The notes: generated from the letters alone by a model not told the origin. A DNA stretch of 21,722 nt from an uncultured Novosphingobium sp. (GCA_937996535.1 CALKVF010000069.1:1-21722); one strand, 5' to 3'; positions 14,313 to 21,722 are shown, counted from the first letter of the stretch. Program-made: numbers and translations.

Positions 14313-15478
14313 TGGGCACCTCGCTCAACCTGCTGCCGGCCGCCTATGTAGATTTTCGGCGCGAGGCGGAAAAGCGGCTGCCGCGCTTCCTGTTCGATTA
14401 CATCGACGGCGGATCGGGCGCCGAAGCCACACTGGCGCGCAACACCGCCGATTGGGAAGCGGTGCAGCTGACCCAGAAGGTGCTGCGCGATGCCTCGGCG
14501 ATGGATTGCTCGGTCGAGCTGTTCGGGCGCAAGCTGGCGATGCCGCTGGTGCTGGCCCCGGTCGGCATGGGCGGGATGACCGCGCGGCGCGGCGAAGTTC
14601 AGGCCAAGCGCGCCGCGGACGCCGCCGGGATCGACTTTTGCCTGTCCACCGTGGGCATCTGCCCGATGGAGGAAGTGGCCAAGGTTTCCGAACGCCCGTT
14701 CTGGTTCCAGCTCTACATGCTGAAAGACCGTGGGATCGTGAAGGAAATCCTCGATCGCGCCCGCGAACACGGGGTGGAAACGCTGGCCTTCACCATCGAT
14801 CTTGCGGTGCTCGGCACGCGCTACCGCGACATTCGCAACGGCATGGCAGGCGGGCTCGGCCCGTGGGGCAAGCTGCGCTCGGGCCTGATCGACTATGCAA
14901 TCCATCCCGGCTGGGCGGTTGACGTGGGGCTGCTGGGCGGCCCGCACGGCTTTGGCAACCTCGCCAACTATGTGAAGCAGTCGAAAAACCCGCGCGATTA
15001 TCTCCACTGGACCGGCACCCAGTTCGATGCCTCAGTCACCTGGAAGGACATCGAATGGCTGCGGCAGATCTGGCCGGGCAATCTCGTGCTCAAGGGCGTG
15101 CTCGACGTTGAGGACGCGCGCCAGTCGGTCGCGATCGGGGCCGATGGGATGATCGTGTCCAACCACGGCGGGCGCCAGCTTGACGGCGCCGCCTCCACCG
15201 CCGCGATGCTGCCGCGGATCGCCGATGCGGTCGGCGATCAGACCACGCTGCTGGTCGATGGCGGGATCCGTTCGGGCCAGGATCTGGTCCGCGCGCTGGC
15301 GCTGGGGGCCAAGGCCGCGCTGGTCGGCCGTCCGTGGGTCATGGCGCTGGCCGCCGGCGGCGAGGCGGCGCTTACCCGGATGCTCGGCCTGATGAAGCAG
15401 GACATGCGCACCGCGCTCGGCCTCTCGGGCGCGATCAACGCCCGCGATGTGGACCGCAAGGTGCTGCTCGCCCGCTAG
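14312..15478 (+). CDS. lldD: FMN-dependent L-lactate (L-2-hydroxyacid) dehydrogenase
   Basis: The 388-aa FMN enzyme oxidises an L-2-hydroxyacid to the 2-oxoacid, normally passing electrons to the quinone pool at the inner membrane. It shows the LldD pattern throughout: FLFDYIDGGSGAEATLARN near the N-terminus, LAPVGMGGMTARRGEVQAKR, LSTVGICPMEEVA, the TKDIEW-like WKDIEWLRQIW, the active-site H285 and R288 in SNHGGRQLDG, and DGGIRSGQD with GRPW near the C-terminus. Similarity to E. coli LldD is strong by eye, but glycolate or mandelate oxidising relatives share these motifs. The frame is open much further upstream, yet the ATG at 14312 overlaps the stop of the ThDP enzyme and gives a normal N-terminus. 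Its stop codon overlaps that of the convergent D-specific enzyme. Confidence 0.88.
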   Translation: MGTSLNLLPAAYVDFRREAEKRLPRFLFDYIDGGSGAEATLARNTADWEAVQLTQKVLRDASAMDCSVELFGRKLAMPLVLAPVGMGGMTARRGEVQAKRAADAAGIDFCLSTVGICPMEEVAKVSERPFWFQLYMLKDRGIVKEILDRAREHGVETLAFTIDLAVLGTRYRDIRNGMAGGLGPWGKLRSGLIDYAIHPGWAVDVGLLGGPHGFGNLANYVKQSKNPRDYLHWTGTQFDASVTWKDIEWLRQIWPGNLVLKGVLDVEDARQSVAIGADGMIVSNHGGRQLDGAASTAAMLPRIADAVGDQTTLLVDGGIRSGQDLVRALALGAKAALVGRPWVMALAAGGEAALTRMLGLMKQDMRTALGLSGAINARDVDRKVLLAR

Positions 15479-16860
15479 GCCAGCACCTTGCCCGGATTGA
15501 GGATGCCGGTGGGGTCGAGCGCTGTCTTGAGCGTGCGCATCAGCGCGATCTCTTCAGGCGAGCGGCTGATGTGCAGCCAGTCGCGCTTTTCGATGCCGAC
15601 CCCGTGTTCGGCCGAGATCGAGCCCTTCACCGGCACCAGCGCGCCATAGACGATCTCCTCGGTGCGGTGGCGCGCGGCCTCGTCGAACGGGCGCGGCCCG
15701 ACCATCAGGTGCAGGTTGCCATCGCCAATGTGGCCGAACACCACCAGCTTGGCCTCATCGCCCCAGGCGGCGCGAACTTCCTCGCGCACGCGGGCGACAT
15801 AGGCATCCATCGCCGTGATCGGCAGGCTGACGTCGAAGGTCACCGACGGCAGGGTATAGTGATAGAGCGCCTCGATATCGTCGCGGATCGCCCACATCTG
15901 CTGCGCCTGTGCCTTGCTGGCGGCAATCACTGCGTCGAGCACCAGCCCTTCCTCCAGCGCGTCGCCCAGCACGGTCGCGAACAGCTCGGCATCGCGCTCG
16001 GGATCAAGCCCGCTCATTTCGGTGAGGATGTAGAAGGGATGCCCGGCGGGCAGCGGCGGATTGTGCCGGCCCGAAGCAACCGCGATCGGCTCGTAAAAGC
16101 TTGCCCACATCACCTCGAACGAGGTCAGCCCGCTGCCAAGGCGGCGGCCCATATGCATGAAAAACTTCTGCACCGCAGCGAAGCTGTCGAGCGCGAGCAT
16201 GGCGGTTGACGCGCCCAGCGGCGCGCTCTGCAACTTGAGCACGGCGCGGGTGATGATCCCCAGCGTCCCCTCGGTGCCGACGAACAGGTGCTTGAGATCA
16301 TAGCCCGCATTGTTCTTGAGCAGGCTGTTCATCGCCGAAATGATCGTGCCATCGGCCAGCACGGCCTCCACCCCCAGCACGTTGTCGCGCATCATGCCGT
16401 AGCGCACCACCGAATTGCCGCCGGCATTGGTGGAAAGACTGCCGCCAATCGTGGCCGAGCCGCGCCCACCCCAGTCGACTGCGAACTTGAGCCCCTCGGC
16501 AGCGGCTGCTTCCTGCACCGCCTGAACCGGGACGCCGGCCTCAACCGTCATGGTCCGCCCGACCGGATCGATTGCCGTGATGGCGCGCATCCGCTCCAGC
16601 GAAACCTGGATATCGCTCGGCCGGGAATCGGTGCCGTGGACCAGCCCGGTCATCCCGCCCACAGGCACCACCACCTGCCCCGCCGCGTGGCACAGCTTCA
16701 TCACTTCGGAGAGTTCCTGCGTGCTGGCCGGGCGGACCACGGCCTTGGCCTGGCACTTTGACAGGCCCATCCAGTCGGCCGCGCGCATCGCCACGTCCTC
16801 GCCGGTCAGCAGGCCCTTGGGGCCGACGATCGCGGCAATCTGGTCAAGCAAGGCAGTCAT
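15475..16860 (-). CDS. FAD-linked D-2-hydroxyacid dehydrogenase (D-lactate / D-2-hydroxyglutarate type)
   Basis: A 461-aa member of the GlcD/Dld-II/D2HGDH family (FAD_binding_4 plus FAD-oxidase C-terminal domains). The FAD domain shows VVPVGGMTGLVHG (about 64-76), GRGSATIGGSLSTNAGGNS (about 132-150) and LFVGTEGTLGIITRAVLKL; the C-terminal part shows GHIGDGNLHLMV, which carries metal-site His residues, then SAEHGVGIEKRDWL and LDPTGILNPGKVL. It oxidises a D-2-hydroxyacid to a 2-oxoacid; D-lactate or D-2-hydroxyglutarate cannot be separated by eye. GGAGAGG six bases before ATG 16860 favours this start over an in-frame TTG at 16875 that lies within the ribosome binding site. It converges on lldD, whose stop it overlaps. 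Confidence 0.87.
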   Translation of the reverse strand: MTALLDQIAAIVGPKGLLTGEDVAMRAADWMGLSKCQAKAVVRPASTQELSEVMKLCHAAGQVVVPVGGMTGLVHGTDSRPSDIQVSLERMRAITAIDPVGRTMTVEAGVPVQAVQEAAAAEGLKFAVDWGGRGSATIGGSLSTNAGGNSVVRYGMMRDNVLGVEAVLADGTIISAMNSLLKNNAGYDLKHLFVGTEGTLGIITRAVLKLQSAPLGASTAMLALDSFAAVQKFFMHMGRRLGSGLTSFEVMWASFYEPIAVASGRHNPPLPAGHPFYILTEMSGLDPERDAELFATVLGDALEEGLVLDAVIAASKAQAQQMWAIRDDIEALYHYTLPSVTFDVSLPITAMDAYVARVREEVRAAWGDEAKLVVFGHIGDGNLHLMVGPRPFDEAARHRTEEIVYGALVPVKGSISAEHGVGIEKRDWLHISRSPEEIALMRTLKTALDPTGILNPGKVLA

Positions 16861-16871
16861 TCCGGTCCTCT

Positions 16872-16913
16872 CCAAAACGAAACGCCCCGACCGTATCAGC
16901 TACGGCCGGGGCG
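16872..16913 (-). terminator. Intrinsic terminator of the quinone-reductase/thiolase operon
   Basis: On the minus strand a 13-bp stem pairs 16913-16901 with 16895-16883 (one mismatch, loop GCTGA). TTTCGTTTT follows at 16882-16874. It lies about 29 bases after the thiolase stop. The T-run runs directly into the GGAGAGG ribosome binding site of the next gene (start 16860), so the element also separates, or conditionally connects, that gene. Confidence 0.82.
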
Positions 16914-16941
16914 CAAAGCGCAAACTTGTGTTCGCTTATGC

Positions 16942-18192
16942 TTAGTCGAGACGCTCGATGATGATCGCCGGGGCCATGCCGCCCGCCGCGCACATCGTGA
17001 TCAGGCCATAGCGGCCATTGGTGCGTTCCAGTTCGTCGAGCGCGGTGCCGATCAGCATCGAGCCGGTCGCGCCGATCGGGTGACCCAGCGCCATCGCGCC
17101 GCCATTGGGGTTCACCTTGGTGCGATCGAGATCGAGGTCGCGGATGAACTTTTCAGCGACGACGGCGAAGGCTTCGTTGATTTCGAAGACGTCGATGTCT
17201 TCCTTCTTGAGCCCGGCCTTTTCGAGCACCTTCTTCGCCGCGGGAACCGGGGCGTTGAGCATCAGGGTCGGATCATCGCCGCAGTTGACATAGGCGACCA
17301 CGCGGCCGCGCGGCTTGAGCCCGTGCTTGTCGGCATAGTCCTTCGAGGCGAGCAGGACGGCGCCCGCGCCATCGACCACGCCCGAGCTGTTGCCGGCGTG
17401 GTGCACGCCCTTCCAGTTGAGGTCGGGATAGCGGCGCTGGATCTGCTTGCGGAAGGTCGTGCCGCCAAGGTCGAAGTCGGCGATGCCATCGAAGCTGGCC
17501 TTCAGCGAGGCAAGGCCTTCGGCGGTGGTTTCGGGACGCGGAAACTCTTCACGGTCCAGTGCCACGGTGCCGTCGGTGTTGTAGACGGTGATCAGCGACT
17601 TGTCGAAGCGGCCTTCGCGGATCGCGCGGTCGGCGCGTTCCTGCGACACCAGCGCCAGCGCGTCGAGCGCCTGACGATCGATCCCTTCCATCGCCGCGAT
17701 CGCATCGCCGCACACGCCCTGGTGCGACTGCGGGTGCAGCGCATCGAGTTCGGGGTTGCCCGAACCCATGCCCAGCGGCTTGATCCCGGCATTGGCCTGT
17801 TCGGCGCCAAAGGCCGAAGTGAAGCTCATCATTTCGGTGCCGCCTGCGATCACGCAGTCTTCCATGCCCGACATGACCGCCGCCGTGGCGAGGTTCACCG
17901 AGGTGATGCCGCCGCCGCAGAAGCGGTCAAGCGTCATGCCCGAGGCGCTGACATCATAGCCAGCGGCCAGCGCGGCCATGCGGCCCATGTCGCCGCCCTG
18001 CTTGCCGTTCTGCGACGAGCACGACCAGATCACGTCATCGACGGTCGAGGTGTCGAGGTTGTTGCGATCCTTGAGCGCCTTGAGCACGGTGGCGGCAAGG
18101 TGCTGCGGGTGCAGGTGCGAAAGCGCGCCCTTGCCGGGCTTGCCGATGCCGCGCGGGGTGCGGCAGGCGTCGATGATATAAGCTTCGGCCAT
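16942..18192 (-). CDS. Acetyl-CoA C-acetyltransferase (thiolase)
   Basis: The 416-aa thiolase carries all three catalytic motifs. The nucleophile is C92 in DRFCGGGITSVN, the base is the His in NPNGGAMALGHPIGATGS, and the second Cys is in MCAAGGMAPAIIIE; NEAFA is also present. The reaction is thiolytic cleavage of a 3-oxoacyl-CoA or the reverse condensation of acetyl-CoA. The length is slightly above the usual 390-400 because of insertions around residues 105-150, as in the broad-range beta-oxidation type rather than PhaA. GAGAGGAG precedes the ATG. It follows the PA1024-like flavoprotein by 27 bases, so both are in one operon, and it is followed by the terminator at 16872-16913. Its role is probably in fatty-acid or aromatic acyl-CoA breakdown. 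Confidence 0.92.
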   Translation of the reverse strand: MAEAYIIDACRTPRGIGKPGKGALSHLHPQHLAATVLKALKDRNNLDTSTVDDVIWSCSSQNGKQGGDMGRMAALAAGYDVSASGMTLDRFCGGGITSVNLATAAVMSGMEDCVIAGGTEMMSFTSAFGAEQANAGIKPLGMGSGNPELDALHPQSHQGVCGDAIAAMEGIDRQALDALALVSQERADRAIREGRFDKSLITVYNTDGTVALDREEFPRPETTAEGLASLKASFDGIADFDLGGTTFRKQIQRRYPDLNWKGVHHAGNSSGVVDGAGAVLLASKDYADKHGLKPRGRVVAYVNCGDDPTLMLNAPVPAAKKVLEKAGLKKEDIDVFEINEAFAVVAEKFIRDLDLDRTKVNPNGGAMALGHPIGATGSMLIGTALDELERTNGRYGLITMCAAGGMAPAIIIERLD

Positions 18193-18219
18193 TGGTATGC
18201 TCCTCTCTCGGGTCGGGGA

Positions 18220-19197
18220 TCAGGCCAGCTTGCTGGCGAGACGGCCCCGGATGATGCTTTCGGCGTCCGCGACGATGCGGCTGACGAGATCCTGGCAGGT
18301 AGGAATATCATGGATCAGGCCCTGGATCATGCCTGCGGTCCAGATGCCGTGTTCGGTATCGCCATTGCCCAGACCTTCACGGCCGCGCACGCCCCGAACC
18401 AGATCGGCCACGGCCTCGAACGGCTTGCCTTCGGCTTCGGCGGCGACCACCGCCTGCGCGATGCCGTTCTTGGCGACGCGCGCGGTGTTGCGATAGGACC
18501 GGAAGATCAGCGCGGTGGCGCGTTCGTCGTTGTCGACCATCGCCTGCTTGAAGTTCTGGTGGATCGGGGCTTCGACCGTGGCGCAGAACCGCGTGCCCAT
18601 GTTGATCCCTTCGGCGCCCAACGCCAGCGCGGCAGCAAGACCGCGGCCATCGCCAAATCCGCCCGAGGCGAGCAGCGGGATCTTCACCTTATCGGCCGCA
18701 GCCGGGATCAGGATCAGCCCGGGGATATCATCCTCGCCCGGATGGCCGGCACATTCGAACCCGTCGATCGAGATCACGTCAACGCCGGCCTTTTCGGCCG
18801 AGACCGCGTGGCGCACCGCGGTGCACTTGTGCAGGATCTTGATGCCGTGGGGCTTCATCATTTCCCACAGTTCACGCACGGCGGGCGTGCCGGCGGTTTC
18901 GACCGCCTTGACGCCGCTGTCGATGATGACCTGGGTATAGGCCTTGTAATCGGGCGGATTGATGGTCGGGAACACGGTCATGTTCACGCCGAACGGCTTG
19001 CTGGTCATGCCCTTGCAGCGTTCGATTTCGGCAGCCAGGGCTTCAGGGCTCGGCTGGGTCAGGCCGGTGATGATGCCAAGCCCGCCGGCGTTGGACACCG
19101 CCGAGGCCATTTCAGCCGTGCCGACCCACTGCATCCCGCCCTGAACGATCGGATGCTCGATCCCGAGCAGTTCGGTAATGCGTGTCTTGAGCGCCAT
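18220..19197 (-). CDS. PA1024-type NADH:quinone reductase (usually annotated nitronate monooxygenase)
   Basis: A 325-aa FMN TIM-barrel protein of the 2-nitropropane-dioxygenase superfamily. It starts ALKTRITELLGIEHPIVQGG and has MQWVGTAEMASAVSNAGGLG, HKCTAVRHA, SIDGFECAGHPGEDDIPG with H152, and LASGGFGDGRGLAAALALGA. Length, segment order and H152 fit Pseudomonas aeruginosa PA1024, once called a nitronate monooxygenase and later shown to be an NADH:quinone reductase. True class I nitronate monooxygenases differ in these segments. I therefore favour quinone reductase, from memory of that sequence. GGAGGGG lies just before the ATG. It is the first gene of an operon with the thiolase, which suggests a link to acyl-CoA metabolism. 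A palindromic candidate operator lies about 35-50 bases upstream. Confidence 0.85.
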   Translation of the reverse strand: MALKTRITELLGIEHPIVQGGMQWVGTAEMASAVSNAGGLGIITGLTQPSPEALAAEIERCKGMTSKPFGVNMTVFPTINPPDYKAYTQVIIDSGVKAVETAGTPAVRELWEMMKPHGIKILHKCTAVRHAVSAEKAGVDVISIDGFECAGHPGEDDIPGLILIPAAADKVKIPLLASGGFGDGRGLAAALALGAEGINMGTRFCATVEAPIHQNFKQAMVDNDERATALIFRSYRNTARVAKNGIAQAVVAAEAEGKPFEAVADLVRGVRGREGLGNGDTEHGIWTAGMIQGLIHDIPTCQDLVSRIVADAESIIRGRLASKLA

Positions 19198-19230
19198 GAA
19201 TCCCCTCCGTGGAATCTGATTGGCGCAATG

Positions 19231-19248
19231 TTTAACCGATCAATTAAA
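19231..19248. promoter_or_regulatory. Palindromic candidate operator upstream of the quinone-reductase operon
   Basis: TTTAACCGATCAATTAAA is an 18-bp imperfect palindrome (14 of 18 positions symmetric) centred on GATC. The half-site ACCGATC resembles operators of TetR-family regulators. On the minus strand it overlaps a weak promoter candidate, TTGCCA (19256-19251) and TAAACA (19234-19229), with a 16-base spacer. The stretch is AT-rich compared with its surroundings. No regulator gene adjoins it. Confidence 0.4.
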
Positions 19249-19288
19249 ATTGGCAATGGGCAATCCCGCGCTTTGGCGGCGGATCAGC

Positions 19289-20464
19289 TCAAAGCCCCTG
19301 CCCGGCCGCCCGGGCGCTGGCCCAGGCCCATTGGAAATTGTAGCCGCCGAGCCAGCCGGTCACGTCCACCGCCTCGCCGATCGCGTAGAGCCCAGGCACC
19401 TTGCGGGCCTCCATCGTCTGGCTGGAAAGCTCCGCCGTGCTGATCCCGCCGGCGGTCACTTCGGCCTTGGCATAACCTTCGGAGCCATTGGGGACGAAGC
19501 GCCAGTCGGCGAGCCGGGCTTCGGCGCTGCGCAGCACCTTGTCGGTCAGTTGGCACAGTTCAGCGTCAATGCCGATCAGTTCGGCCAGCCGCGCTGCGAG
19601 CCGCTCGGGCAGCGCCTCGCCCAGCAGCTTCTTGAGCCGCGCGCGGGGCTGCGTGCGCTTGGCCTCGGTCAGCCAGCCCTCGCCGCGGTCCGGCAGTAGA
19701 TCAATCCCGACACTGTCGCCGCGCTTCCAGTAGGACGAGACTTGCAGGATCGCCGGGCCAGACAGCCCCTTGTGGGTGAACAGCGCCGCCTCGAGGAAGG
19801 CGGCCTTGTTGCAGCGGGCGATCACATCGGCGGACACACCGGACAGTTCGCGGAACAGCACATCATCGCCGCCCAGCGTCAGCGGCACCAGCGCCGGGCG
19901 CGGCTCCACCACTTTCATGCCGAACTGGCGGGCGAGGTCATAGGCAAAGCCGCTCGCTCCCATCTTGGGGATCGACGGGCCGCCGGTGGCAATCACCAGC
20001 GCCGGGGCGGTCAGAGTGCGCGCGCCGTGAGTGACGCGGTACAGGCCATCGGCATGGGCCACGTCATGCACGGCCTCACCGCAGCGCAGCTCGACCCCGC
20101 CCTTGGCGCATTCGGCCAGCAACAGATCGACGATCTGGCGCGCCGAGCCATCGCAGAACAGCTGCCCCAGCGTCTTTTCGTGCCAGGCGATGCCGTAGCT
20201 TTCAACGAGGTCGAGGAAATCGGCGGGGCGATAACGGCTGAGCGCCGACTTGGCGAAATGCGGGTTGGCCGAAATGTAGCGATCAGGCGCGGTGTGCAGA
20301 TTGGTGAAATTGCAGCGCCCGCCGCCCGAAATCAGGATTTTCTTGCCCGGTGCCTCGGCATGATCGAGCAGCGCCACGCGTTTGCCGCGCTGGCCCGCCA
20401 CGGCCGCGCACATCAGCCCCGCCGCGCCTGCGCCAAGGATGATCGCGTCGAAGCTTTCGCTCAC
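19289..20464 (-). CDS. HI0933/YhiN-family FAD-dependent oxidoreductase
   Basis: The 391-aa flavoprotein belongs to the HI0933/YhiN (BaiN-like) family. It has the N-terminal FAD fold AIILGAGAAGLMCAAVAGQRG, the family signature KKILISGGGRCNFTN, IATGGPSIPKMGASGFAYDLA, THKGLSGPAILQVSSYW, and the closing second FAD motif GLYAIGEAVDVTGWLGGYNF. The length is standard. Family members have no well-established general function; one gut-bacterial relative (BaiN) is reported to act on bile acids, but the family is widespread beyond that. The start is GTG 20464, overlapping the stop of the upstream FAD gene by four bases (GTGA), so translation is coupled. The 19198-19288 gap downstream shows no clear terminator. 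Confidence 0.88.
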   Translation of the reverse strand: MSESFDAIILGAGAAGLMCAAVAGQRGKRVALLDHAEAPGKKILISGGGRCNFTNLHTAPDRYISANPHFAKSALSRYRPADFLDLVESYGIAWHEKTLGQLFCDGSARQIVDLLLAECAKGGVELRCGEAVHDVAHADGLYRVTHGARTLTAPALVIATGGPSIPKMGASGFAYDLARQFGMKVVEPRPALVPLTLGGDDVLFRELSGVSADVIARCNKAAFLEAALFTHKGLSGPAILQVSSYWKRGDSVGIDLLPDRGEGWLTEAKRTQPRARLKKLLGEALPERLAARLAELIGIDAELCQLTDKVLRSAEARLADWRFVPNGSEGYAKAEVTAGGISTAELSSQTMEARKVPGLYAIGEAVDVTGWLGGYNFQWAWASARAAGQGL

Positions 20465-21722
20465 GCCGGAACCAGTTCGAGCGCCAGCGCCTCAGCCACC
20501 TTGATCCCGTCCACCGCGGCCGAAAGGATGCCGCCGGCATAGCCCGCGCCCTCACCCGCCGGGTAAAGCCCGCGGGTGTTGATGCTCTGACAATCGGCCC
20601 CGCGCTTGATGCGGATCGGCGAGGACGTGCGGGTTTCCACCCCGGTCATCACCACGTCGGGATGGTCATAGCCCGGCACCTGCCGCCCGAACACCGGCAG
20701 CGCCTCGCGGATCGCCTCGATCACGAAATCGGGCAGGCATTCCGACAAGTCGGTGAGTTTGACCCCCGGCTTGTAGGACGGAGTGACAACGCCGAATTCG
20801 CTGGAGCGCTCGCCCTTGAGGAAATCGCCCACCTTCTGCCCGGGGGCCTGATAGTTCGATCCGCCCGCCACGAAGGCCAGCGATTCCAGCTTGCGCTGCA
20901 ATTCCACGCCGGCGAGCGGATGGCCGGGAAAATCGCGCTCGGGCTCGATATCGACCACGAGGCCCGAATTGGCGTTGAATTCGGCGCGCGAATACTGGCT
21001 CATGCCGTTGGTAACAACGCGCCCTTCCTCGCTGGTCGCGGCGACCACGCGCCCGCCCGGGCACATGCAGAACGAATAGACCGAGCGCCCGTTCGAGGCC
21101 TTGTGCGCGATCGAATAGGCCGCCGCGCCGAGGATCTTGTTCCCCGCCGCCGGGCCATAGCGCGCCTTGTCGATCCAGCTTTGCGGATGCTCGATCCGCA
21201 CCCCGATCGCAAAGGGCTTGGCCTCGACGTAGATCCCGCGTTCATAGAGCTTGTAGAACGTGTCGCGGGCCGAATGGCCGACCGCCATGATCACGTGGCT
21301 GCAAGGCAGAAACTCGCCGGTCGACAAGTGCAGCCCCTTGAGCTGCTGCTGACCATCGCCCGCGTGCTCGACCTCGAAATCCTCGACCCGGGTGCCAAAG
21401 CGGTATTCGCCGCCCAGGCTCTCGATCGTCTCGCGAATGCTCATCACCATGGTGACCAGCCGGAAGGTGCCGATGTGCGGGTGCGCCTCGGTCAGAATGT
21501 CGTCGGGCGCGCCGGCCTTGACGAATTCGACCAGCACCTTGCGGCCGAGATGGCGGGGATCCTTGATCCGCGAATAGAGCTTGCCGTCCGAGAACGTGCC
21601 CGCCCCGCCTTCGCCAAACTGGACGTTGCTTTCAGGCGTCAGCACGCTCTTGCGCCACAGGCCCCAGGTGTCCTTGGTGCGTTCGCGCACGGCCTTGCCG
21701 CGTTCGATGATGATCGGCTTGA
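20461..21722 (-). CDS. FAD-dependent dehydrogenase of the COG2509 type (N-terminus outside window)
   Basis: The frame is open to the window edge, and about 420 C-terminal residues are visible. The start is missing: codons upstream of the in-frame GTG at 21690 read KPIIIERGKA, the end of an N-terminal FAD-binding fold, so that GTG is internal. Recognisable features are FGEGGAGTFSDGKLYSR, the conserved HPHIGTFRLV, FAIGVRIEHPQSWIDKARYG, FCMCPGGRVVAATSEEG and the C-terminal LYPAGEGAGYAGGILSAAVD, which is the second FAD site. This is the uncharacterised NAD(FAD)-utilising dehydrogenase family COG2509; no substrate is known to me. The gene is coupled by a 4-base overlap to the HI0933-like flavoprotein downstream. 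Confidence 0.88.
   Translation of the reverse strand, partial: KPIIIERGKAVRERTKDTWGLWRKSVLTPESNVQFGEGGAGTFSDGKLYSRIKDPRHLGRKVLVEFVKAGAPDDILTEAHPHIGTFRLVTMVMSIRETIESLGGEYRFGTRVEDFEVEHAGDGQQQLKGLHLSTGEFLPCSHVIMAVGHSARDTFYKLYERGIYVEAKPFAIGVRIEHPQSWIDKARYGPAAGNKILGAAAYSIAHKASNGRSVYSFCMCPGGRVVAATSEEGRVVTNGMSQYSRAEFNANSGLVVDIEPERDFPGHPLAGVELQRKLESLAFVAGGSNYQAPGQKVGDFLKGERSSEFGVVTPSYKPGVKLTDLSECLPDFVIEAIREALPVFGRQVPGYDHPDVVMTGVETRTSSPIRIKRGADCQSINTRGLYPAGEGAGYAGGILSAAVDGIKVAEALALELVPA

Noticed and set aside
19289..21722. Possible bile-acid or aminoacetone function for the HI0933-type flavoprotein
   Set aside because: Such names come from single characterised relatives or automatic annotation. Nothing in the neighbourhood supports either substrate.

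Overview
The window is a dense, GC-rich, fully bacterial chromosomal segment. Its gene content and protein sequences point to an alphaproteobacterium, most likely of the Sphingomonadales (Novosphingobium/Sphingomonas-like). This rests on recognised protein families and on the mdh / sucD-sucA-odhB-lpdA gene order, not on a marker gene or a search. No rRNA, tRNA, CRISPR array, insertion sequence or prophage gene was seen, and no gene-free stretch exceeds 300 bases. The longest is the 238-base divergent region at 11687-11924.

Region 1 (1-7772, + strand) is the second half of the TCA cycle. It holds the 3' part of malate dehydrogenase, a small exported protein of unknown function, succinyl-CoA synthetase alpha (sucD), the 2-oxoglutarate dehydrogenase E1 (sucA) and E2 (odhB), and the E3 dihydrolipoamide dehydrogenase (lpdA). 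A strong intrinsic terminator follows lpdA. Three subunits of one multienzyme complex and the next enzyme (SucD) are thus made together. The SucD partner sucC is not here; the exported protein lies where many alphaproteobacteria carry sucC. Just behind the terminator come a 67-aa acidic protein and a TRIC-family (UPF0126) membrane protein.

Region 2 (8675-12651) looks like a reactive-sulfur response island arranged around a divergent, AT-rich control region (about 11838-11886). Leftwards run a metallo-beta-lactamase-fold persulfide-dioxygenase-like protein, a TauE/SafE exporter translationally coupled to it, and then a ferredoxin-reductase-like flavoprotein. Rightwards run a single-domain rhodanese and a BigR/SqrR-like ArsR regulator with appropriately spaced cysteines. 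The inferred leader of the leftward transcript carries two perfect hairpins in tandem. The rhodanese appears to have a well-placed ribosome binding site for an ATA codon.

Region 3 (12762-16860) is a 2-hydroxyacid / 2-oxoacid module. A ThDP enzyme of the benzoylformate-decarboxylase-like subfamily is translationally coupled to an LldD-type FMN L-2-hydroxyacid dehydrogenase. These converge on an FAD-linked D-2-hydroxyacid dehydrogenase whose stop codon shares the tetranucleotide CTAG with the LldD stop. The likely logic is that both stereoisomers of a hydroxyacid are oxidised to one 2-oxoacid.

Region 4 (16942-19197, - strand) is a PA1024-type flavoprotein (usually labelled nitronate monooxygenase, more probably an NADH:quinone reductase) followed by a thiolase, with a palindromic candidate operator upstream and a terminator downstream. 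Region 5 (19289-21722, - strand) is a translationally coupled pair of uncharacterised FAD proteins: a COG2509-type dehydrogenase, cut by the window end, and an HI0933/YhiN-type flavoprotein.

Most of the window is ordinary central metabolism. The parts most worth attention are the control region, hairpins and ATA start of the sulfur island, the ThDP/hydroxyacid module, the recurring placement of GC hairpins directly in front of ribosome binding sites, and the likely misnaming of the 'nitronate monooxygenase'.
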